Assembly: GCF_003589595.1 (NCBI RefSeq)
Contig: NW_020653852.1
Location: 3,082,193-3,146,192 of the forward strand
DNA length: 64,000 nt
DNA from: Hyposmocoma kahamanoa
Lineage: Eukaryota > Arthropoda > Insecta > Lepidoptera > Cosmopterigidae
Reading direction: 5' to 3'
The notes beneath the pieces were generated by a model. The model was given only the letters and a program-made list of their open reading frames with translations, was not told where the DNA came from and did not search any database. The position numbers and the translations under genes are program-made. This document shows positions 58,557-64,000 of this stretch, piece by piece (position 1 is the stretch's first letter; every line of letters begins with the position of its first letter).

Positions 58557-59011
58557 GAGCATATGCAGACGACGCGCGTTTCATGAACGCGCATTTACGG
58601 CGCGGTAGAGGTTCAAGAAGCAGATTGTTGCGTTTGTATCGATTTAAACGCGATACAGCGCGCGAGAAGCTAATTCGAAGCCTGTCTGTATCGCGTTTTT
58701 CGCGAACATCACGTTGCAATCAAGCGGCTTCTATACTCCATTGGAGTTTACACTTAGAATTTCATATATTTACTTCATTTCAAAAACTAACGGAAATTAC
58801 CAAACAAAACTAAAATTAATACTATCAAAATGAGCGATACATACGCGCGACTACAATACGTCTGCGGCGCGTATACGCGCAGATAATGCGTGTTTACGTT
58901 ACGGCGCTACTAAATTTATGAACGTGTGTAAAGGTTTACTCGCTACGACTGCATCGCGTTTGAATCGTGTTTACGCGCGTCATCTGCGCGTCGTCGGTGC
59001 GTATAAAATAC
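58557..59011 (+). repeat. Rep-R element upstream of ITP
   Basis: This is an interspersed element of about 450 bp. Its ends are CpG-rich and imperfectly inverted (left GCAGACGACGCGCG, right CGCGTCATCTGCGCGTCG). The AT-rich core (GGAGTTTACACTTAGAATTTC, then ATGAGCGATACATACGCG) matches positions 68-200 of the window. It probably is a non-autonomous DNA transposon, and it separates the possible ITP promoter from the coding exon. Confidence 0.6.
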
Positions 59012-59195
59012 GCGCCCGTCACTCTGAGACATAAGTTGACAAGTCCCTAGTGCCTGTAGTTTCACCAGAACCCTACCCTTTAAACGCAGTACTATTGTGC
59101 TTACCTCAATTTTTTCAGCTTGGCGGCGGAAATTGATAAGGTGGCAGTACTTTCCTGGCAACTTTTTCACAAGAAGCTCTACTGCTATTAAAATT
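59012..59195 (+). repeat. Rep-A, right part
   Basis: It begins at GCCCGTCACTCTGAGACATAA and runs through GCTTGGCGGCGGAAATTG to AAGAAGCTCTACTGC. It sits 137 bp upstream of the ITP start codon and abuts Rep-R. Confidence 0.8.
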
Positions 59196-59331
59196 CTCCA
59201 TGTCCACTACCTCATTAACCACAGCCTGGTTACATCCATTGACGCCCTGAGACGCATACTATATCGTCGACTCACATTGCAATTAGGCGTATTTAGAGTA
59301 CTTGCTAAAGTATTCTTATCCATTGTTACAG

Positions 59332-59555
59332 ATGCATCTAAGTTCGGTTCAAGTAATGTGCGCAGCTCTTCTGACGCTCGCGCTCACCTGCACCGCGCTG
59401 CCCGGCGGCCAGCGCGAGCACCACATTACGCGTCGCTCCTTCTACGACCTGCAATGCAAGGGCGTCTACGACCAGGTCATGTTTAACCGTCTTGACCGCG
59501 TCTGCGACGACTGTTATAACCTCTTCAGAGAATCTCAGCTCTTTAATCTGTGCAG
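59332..59555 (+). CDS. ITP: Ion transport peptide (CHH family) precursor, common exon
   Basis: This exon encodes the start of a secreted neurohormone precursor. Insect ITP and its variants regulate ion and water transport in hindgut and Malpighian tubule. Residues 1-22 form a signal peptide with a Leu/Ala-rich core (AALLTLALTCTA). A short propeptide then ends in a dibasic site (HITRR, residues 30-34/35). The mature peptide begins SFYDLQCKGVYDQ and continues through FNRLDRVCDDCYNLFRE to LC. Counting from mature Ser1, cysteines fall at 7, 23, 26 and 39, exactly the CHH pattern. The start is the ATG directly after a TTACAG acceptor-like site at 59326-59331. An upstream in-frame start at 59302 would place ten non-signal residues in front, so I prefer 59332. 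The exon ends TGCAG|GTATGA, leaving two bases (AG) of codon 75, which both downstream exons complete with G. A leader exon is expected upstream but was not identified. Family assignment is very secure. Confidence 0.95.
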
Positions 59556-60159
59556 GTATGACTTTTGGTTTTTGTGTATATATCTGTAAGTCCACAACAT
59601 GCAGTAGGTCAGCGTGGTGAACTACATCCTCTAATTAGAGGAGACCAGTGCAGTACCAGTAAACCGAGTATGGGCTGATAAAGATACTAAATAATTTTGA
59701 GGACATTAAGATAATGGTCAAATGTACCAAGACCTTGAATGTAACATTGACAAAGGTAAAAAAAAAGAATGTCAGAATCGTAGCAAGTGGAGGTTCGTAG
59801 CAGGTCATGATGTTTACATATGTACATATGTATGTAGTAAATGAATATTATGGAAATTGTAGTACCAATCCGCAACTAGATCTGTAGAACAATCTGAGTC
59901 ACCGCGGCAAGGATTTATCAGAGCACTATAAGGTGGCTGGGGGCCTATGTTCGTGCAGGTAACATGTTTCAGCTGATAGTAGATAATGACAAAAATATAA
60001 AATATATAATAACATAAAATATAAAAATACACTGTATTGATATAATGAACATTCATATATCAAGTATTTCAAGTAGTTACACGACAAATCATGAATACCC
60101 GACACTGATCTATAATCGAAAAATGGACTAACACAACAAATGTAATTTTTTCAAAACAG

Positions 60160-60280
60160 GGCTGACTGTTTCACCTCAGACTACTTCAAGGGATGCGTTG
60201 AGGCCCTCCTCCTAAACGAGAATCTCGACACTTACAAGAAATATATTAAACATTTACACGGGGCTGATCCGAAACTTTAG
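60160..60280 (+). CDS. ITP: ITP-like (ITPL) alternative terminal exon
   Basis: An AAAACAG acceptor precedes the exon, and its first base completes Arg75. It then encodes ADCFTSDYFKGC followed by VEALLLNENLDTYKKYIKHL and HGADPKL, then TAG. The two cysteines supply positions 43 and 52, so the expected pairs C7-C43, C23-C39 and C26-C52 are all available. The product would be a 114-residue precursor and a 79-residue mature peptide with a free carboxyl end. The HGA-acidic-P tail is the signature of the long, non-amidated ITPL class rather than the diuresis-active short ITP. The intron before it is 604 bp. The stop codon is directly followed by GTATTT, so the exon could be a cassette with its own stop that is spliced on to a downstream exon, as reported for ITPL transcripts of other insects. 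That use is inference. Confidence 0.93.
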
Positions 60281-60501
60281 GTATTTTTTTATTACCATTT
60301 TTTTATTTCTCCTTTCCTTCGCTTCTTCCTTTAACCACGCCTTTTTCTTTTTCTATTACTTTTAATGACCACCTATTTTAGTTTGTAAAAATTTGGTTTT
60401 TGTTTTTTTATTATTTTAAGGGTTTGTAACATCAATTTAGTGACAATTTATAACACATCTTGCACACTATTATTTCACTTTGTAACGCTAACCATGATTG
60501 A

Positions 60502-60750
60502 CTTTCAGCTTATTTGCACAAGTTCACTGAAATGTTTTAAAAAAACGTAATATTTTTCAAATGCACTCCTAATATTCTTTTCTATTATCGCTATTTGTAA
60601 CGCTCATAATTACTTTTACTCTAGCACTATTCACTGTAAGCAACTTAACACTTTCAGCTTATTTGCATAAGTTCACTGAAATTTTCTACGCAATGGTAAC
60701 ATTTTAAACGTGCACTTGTAATCTCTTTCTTGCCCAAAGTAGTTAGTAAT
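60502..60750 (+). repeat. Imperfect tandem duplication in the intron between ITPL and ITP exons
   Basis: CTTTCAGCTTATTTGCA, then AAGTTCACTGAAAT, recurs 149 bp apart (starts near 60502 and 60651). Each copy is followed by a diverged AT-rich stretch with a TGCAC(T) core. It lies between the two alternative terminal exons. Each copy contains a TTTCAG that resembles an acceptor. Confidence 0.6.
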
Positions 60751-61384
60751 CTTCTTAAATTAAAATTAACAGTGGTAAGTATTTGATTAAATTCTCAAGA
60801 GTCGCACTTTCGTTATCACGAGTGTTAACAAAATGATTTAGTCTTGGTTGGAAACAGAATGGATAAATACAGCTTCAAAATCTTGTTATTATATTAATTT
60901 AAAATATTTGACACTAGCAGAAGCGTTACGGGATCCAAAAAATTGTACGTTATTAGTACGTATCTAGAATTAAGCTAACAGTACAAGATATTTTGAATTA
61001 AGCACTTTAGTTCTTGAGCTTACAGCTCTTGTGAAACTAGTTCTGTCAATGAGTTCATTACCTTTTCTATATATCGACGCAGACTCATCGTTTTTGAAAG
61101 CGTAAAGGAGTTATCATATTTATCGACAACGAATCGTATTAAGTCGGTCAGAAAAAACTTTATATTTATTTAATAAGAGCGAAGTGCGAAGACTGTGCAT
61201 TTGTCGTCAGTGGTGCGAGGGGAAGTGAAATGCACAATGTCTTCTTCACTCTTGCCGCATGGACATAAAGGTTATTCTGACCAACTCAAGAAGATTCCAC
61301 ATTAATAAATATAATTACTTATTTAAGAACGCAAGTCGTAGACGAGCTACGGCAAAAATGTTAAAATGGACTGGTATAGTTTTT

Positions 61385-61640
61385 ATGGCAGTAGAGCTTG
61401 TCAACTTATGTCTCAGGGTGACAGGCGCAGTGGTAATGCCCCTCTGGTCTTTGCGATATCTGGTCAAGGATAGGCAGACAGGTCCCATAATTACGGTTGA
61501 CTGGGACCATGGGACCTGTAAAGGGCCCGAAACGTTTTGTTTGAAAAAAGAAATATACGCGATTTAAATCCGGAAAAATAGTTTAATTTCCTGTGTTATA
61601 CATAGGAACGCGAAAACCTAAGAAGTCCATAGATTTGATT
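61385..61640 (-). repeat. Rep-A fragment followed by a GGGCCCGAAACG-type repeat
   Basis: 61385-61470 is the reverse strand of the Rep-A middle (CTTGTCAACTTATGTCTCAG). From about 61490 a second family follows (GACCTGTAAAGGGCCCGAAA, then AATATACGCGATTTAAAT). Its right half recurs at 34978-35060 and, inverted, at 7305-7405. The block lies about 85 bp upstream of the short ITP exon. Confidence 0.65.
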
Positions 61641-61725
61641 CAACCAAAACTTAATCATTTTGAATGTTAATAATAACGAAAATGACACAAAGATAATTTT
61701 GTCTAATAATAGCAACGTTTTTCAG

Positions 61726-61834
61726 GTCAAAATGTTTCACTACACCCTACTTCAAGGGATGCCTGGAGTCTTTGTACCTCAACGACAAGGAGGAAGAGTT
61801 AGATCAAATGATCGATTTCGTTGGAGGGCGCTAA
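61726..61834 (+). CDS. ITP: ITP alternative terminal exon (short form)
   Basis: A TTTTTCAG acceptor precedes the exon, and its first base completes Arg75. The exon then encodes SKCFTTPYFKGCLESLYLND, KEEELDQMIDFVGGR and TAA. Cysteines 43 and 52 are present. Joined to the common exon it gives a 110-residue precursor, with Val at mature position 72, where short ITP peptides normally end in an amidated residue. The tail is Gly-Gly-Arg rather than the more usual Gly-Lys or Gly-Arg. Removal of Arg75 would leave two glycines, so amidation might occur on Gly73 instead of Val72. In insects this exon is usually joined directly to the common exon, skipping the ITPL exon, which here means a 2170-bp intron. 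A possible poly(A) signal AATAAA lies at 62126-62131. FTTPYFKGCLESLY resembles lepidopteran ITP as I recall it. Confidence 0.93.
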
Positions 61835-62125
61835 CATGCGTACGCGCACGCCAACGATTCGCAACGTTTTTTGCCACATGACATATAACGCACACGAGGG
61901 CCCACGCAGCTACGGTCTACGCAACAACTTTACAACGGTAATTATATTTGAATATTGTAATAACGGAACAGTTTTGTGAAAACTAATTCAGAAATAGCGG
62001 GAAAATACTAAGAAGGCATATTGTAGTAACAAACCTATAATTTATTATAATATTAGGTGAATAAGCTCTAAATCGACAATTTTAGAGAGCTACCTCCCAG
62101 GACTAGGTATAATACTAACATCATA

Positions 62126-62131
62126 AATAAA
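62126..62131 (+). terminator. Candidate poly(A) signal for the short ITP transcript
   Basis: AATAAA occurs 292 bp after the ITP stop codon and before the next LINE-derived block. The hexamer is common in AT-rich DNA, so this is only a plausible 3' end. Confidence 0.3.
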
Positions 62132-62349
62132 TTCTATGACTTTTAATAACCATAAAATTTTACTTTCGTACAAAAATAACCATATTTACATAAACGGTGA
62201 TACCTCTTTGCGGTAACAAGAGAAAGCGTTAGCGTAAATACGCAGCCCGATGCAAAACGCAGGAGCGGAGTGGAGAATTTCGGGGAGGACGCTTGGACCT
62301 TTGAACTTACTACCTTACCACTAAATACTGATCAAAAAAGTGTGAGATA

Positions 62350-63080
62350 GTAACCAACACTTATTATTCTCTCTTATTCATGGCCTTACCCACGCTAGGT
62401 GGGGTCGGCATAACATGTATTTTTATTCCACTCTCCATACTCACACCTTTCTTACCCATGTTCCTTTTTTTATACAATATCAAGTAACGAGACGAACAAG
62501 TCCTGCGCCTGATGGTAAGCTACACGCCTGTCCATAACAGTTGCACTGCCACTCAGAGTTTTAAATCGCTAAGATCTGAATCACCCTGAGACATAAGCTG
62601 ACAAGTCCTATGTGCCTGTAATTTCACCAGCACCCTTACCTTTCAAAAACGGAACACAGTAATACTGACATTTCTGCTTGGCGGCAGAAATAGATAAGGT
62701 GGCAGTACTTCCCTGGGTGAACTACTAAATCTTTCACCCAATCCATCCATCTTTCCTTTGGCCTTCCTTTCTTGCTTATGTCCCTCCATATTTATACCTA
62801 ACGCTCTTCTCGTCACATGACATTATTCCATCCTCATGACATGTCCATACCACGCTAACCTATTACTTCTCATCTTTTCCGTTACTGGCGCCACTTTCAA
62901 ACTTCCCCTGATGTACTCATTCCTTATCTTATCCTTTCTTGTCATTCCACATATCCATCTCAACATTCGCATTTCCGCTGTATGCACAGTTCGTTCGTTC
63001 TCCCTTTTCATCGCCCAACATTGTGATCCACACAATACCTACCACAGGCCTAATCACGGTCTTGTTTATTTTCCCCTTTA
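62350..63080 (-). mobile_element. LINE 3' fragment with reverse-transcriptase tail, split by Rep-A
   Basis: Reverse-strand translation of 62823-63080 reads (in pieces) TVHTAEMRMLRWICGMT, KDKIRNEYIRGSLKVAPVTE and RLAWYGHVMRME. This is the conserved C-terminal tail of many insect non-LTR reverse transcriptases, probably RTE-like. Further LINE-like 3' sequence (GGTGGGGTCGGCATAACATG) continues at 62395-62460 beyond an inserted Rep-A copy. It has frameshifts and no complete domain, so it is a dead 5'-truncated copy. Confidence 0.75.
62465..62735 (+). repeat. Rep-A inserted in a LINE
   Basis: A nearly full Rep-A copy runs from ATATCAAGTAACGAGACGAA through GCTTGGCGGCAGAAATAG. LINE-derived sequence lies on both sides, so this insertion is younger than the LINE. 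The tail has an extra GGTGAACTACTAAATCTTTC variation. Confidence 0.8.
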
Positions 63081-63182
63081 GCTTAAGTTTTGCTAAATTT
63101 ATTATGTTTGGTAAAAAGTCGCGAAAGAAAAGTTGTTGTTTGAAAAGAAAAAAAATTAAAAGTCAATTTTATCTATTTCCAG

Positions 63183-63290
63183 AGTGAACAGTTTCACCAC
63201 GCCCTTGTCCAAGGGTCGGCTGGATTCCTTACATCAACAAAACGAGGAGAAACAAACAAAATATACTCATTGTGAAAGCAAACGGCCGCT
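63183..63290 (+). pseudogene. Degenerate third copy of the ITP-type terminal exon
   Basis: A good acceptor (TTTATCTATTTCCAG, ending 63182) precedes a frame that in the same phase reads VNSFTTPLSKGRLDSL. This matches the functional exon at 61726 (SKCFTTPYFKGCLESL) at F, T, T, P, K, G, L, S and L. Both structural cysteines are changed: Cys43 to Ser and Cys52 to Arg. Just after DSL the alignment needs a one-base deletion to keep similarity, after which the two sequences diverge and the normal stop is missed. The frame stays open to a stop near 63471. The most likely reading is a tandem exon duplicate that has lost function but kept its splice site. A fast-evolving novel isoform is possible but unlikely without these cysteines. 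The end coordinate is approximate. Confidence 0.72.
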
Positions 63291-63835
63291 CGATCCGTTT
63301 TTGTCATGTGCCACAAAACTTGCGAAGTGTTTATGCTACCACAGTCTACAATGCAATGGTAACTCCGTGTATGTCAAACTTACTCAAAACAATGTAGAAG
63401 CAAATGTCAAATTCCTCCGGATTACACGACGTCTGCATTCTCAACGTATTCTAGTCTTCAACGCGACATAAATAAATTAATACTTTATTTATGTTTGCAA
63501 CTAATTGTGATGTTATCATAATTTGTATTTAGATAAAAAGTATACAGTTAAGAGCCCACGATTTGGCGTCTAAAACCCGTAGATTATGTAAAATTCTTGC
63601 GTTAAGAAAATGTGATTTAGCAGTCACGATGTTCTTTAGGCCTTGATAAAACAGCGACAAGAAAACGCAATGCTCTACATAAGCCAAAAAAAAATCAAAT
63701 GGCGGGTTTTAATAGTTACATTTTTTACACGAATTAATTGTTACTTTACGTATATTACATTGTGCGTTTCTTGATTATTTGTTACCATTAAGCTGATGGC
63801 TCTGAAGCCAGTGCTTTATAAATAAATACATAAAC

Positions 63836-64000
63836 CAATGTCGCAGTTTTATAACAACGCCATCTATAAAGAAATTACCTCAAACAGATTATAGCATGAC
63901 AAACATTTTACAGAAAACAAAACTACTTGATATGACATTGTTGTGCTTTTATAACAACGCCATCTATCAAGAAATTACCTGAAGCAAATTATAGCACGCA
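63836..64000 (+). repeat. Tandem duplication, period about 107 bp, running off the window
   Basis: TTTTATAACAACGCCATCTA, then AAGAAATTACCT and ATTATAGCA, occurs at 63848 and again at 63955. The intervening 50 bp is unique. The second copy reaches the window edge. Confidence 0.7.

Noticed and set aside
59302..59331. Upstream in-frame start of the ITP exon (MLKYSYPLLQ)
   Set aside because: It lies before an acceptor-like TTACAG and would bury the signal peptide behind ten extra residues. 59332 gives a normal signal peptide.
35729..59345. Splicing of the 35.7-kb exon to the ITP common exon
   Set aside because: Phase does not fit. The joined frame would hit a stop after three codons, so it cannot encode an alternative ITP N-terminus.

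Overview
The window looks like nuclear DNA from a moth or butterfly. It is AT-rich and intron-rich, and it is packed with insect-type interspersed repeats: tRNA-headed SINEs, decayed non-LTR retrotransposon tails, and short terminal-inverted-repeat elements. The one gene that can be recognised with confidence is a CHH-type neurohormone gene of the insect ion transport peptide (ITP) family. Species cannot be told from the sequence. There is one assembly gap of 400 N (13028-13427).

Gene content. The ITP gene lies on the + strand at 59.3-61.8 kb. A common exon (59332-59555) encodes the signal peptide, a dibasic cleavage site and mature residues 1-39, plus two bases of codon 40. It can splice in the same phase to an ITP-like (ITPL, HGADP-ending) exon at 60160-60280 or to an ITP (short, Gly-ending) exon at 61726-61834. 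A third, decayed copy of the ITP-type exon with a preserved acceptor lies at 63183-63290. It has lost both family cysteines and appears to carry a one-base deletion. Weaker gene-like signals are possible first exons near 2.2 kb and 35.7 kb, a short secreted-protein-like frame at 36.3 kb (distant resemblance to MBF2-type secreted peptides), a 97-codon frame at 22.7-23.0 kb, and promoter-like motif clusters at 50.4 kb and 58.2 kb.

Repeats (names used below are mine). Rep-A: about 300 bp, more than 25 pieces, starts near GATATCAAGTGACGGGACGA, contains GCTTGGCGGCAGAAATAGG and ends near GGAGCTCTACTGC. SINE-B: tRNA-like head GCCTCCGTGGCCGAACGG, body ending (TTA)n. Rep-C: tRNA-like box TGGCTTAGTTGGCATAGCG with AT-rich arms on both sides. 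SINE-D, SINE-G and SINE-S: other tRNA-headed families. M1: TIR CATTGACTTACAA, 8-bp target duplications. M2: TIR CATCGAGTATATAACC, 8-bp target duplications. Rep-R: CpG-rich ends with CGCG motifs. Rep-E, Rep-F and Rep-K: other short families. LINE fragments include an R1-type ORF2 tail (32.0-32.8 kb) and several C-terminal reverse-transcriptase tails (14.1, 24.2, 39.0, 62.8 kb).

Layout. 0-34 kb is a repeat-rich desert with nested insertions. 35.5-36.5 kb holds the weak gene-like signals. 37-58 kb is again repeats, including a three-level nest of M1 in M1 in M2 at 53.8-54.8 kb. 58-64 kb is the hormone locus, whose upstream side carries a Rep-R and a Rep-A insertion and whose 3' side carries a LINE tail split by a Rep-A copy.
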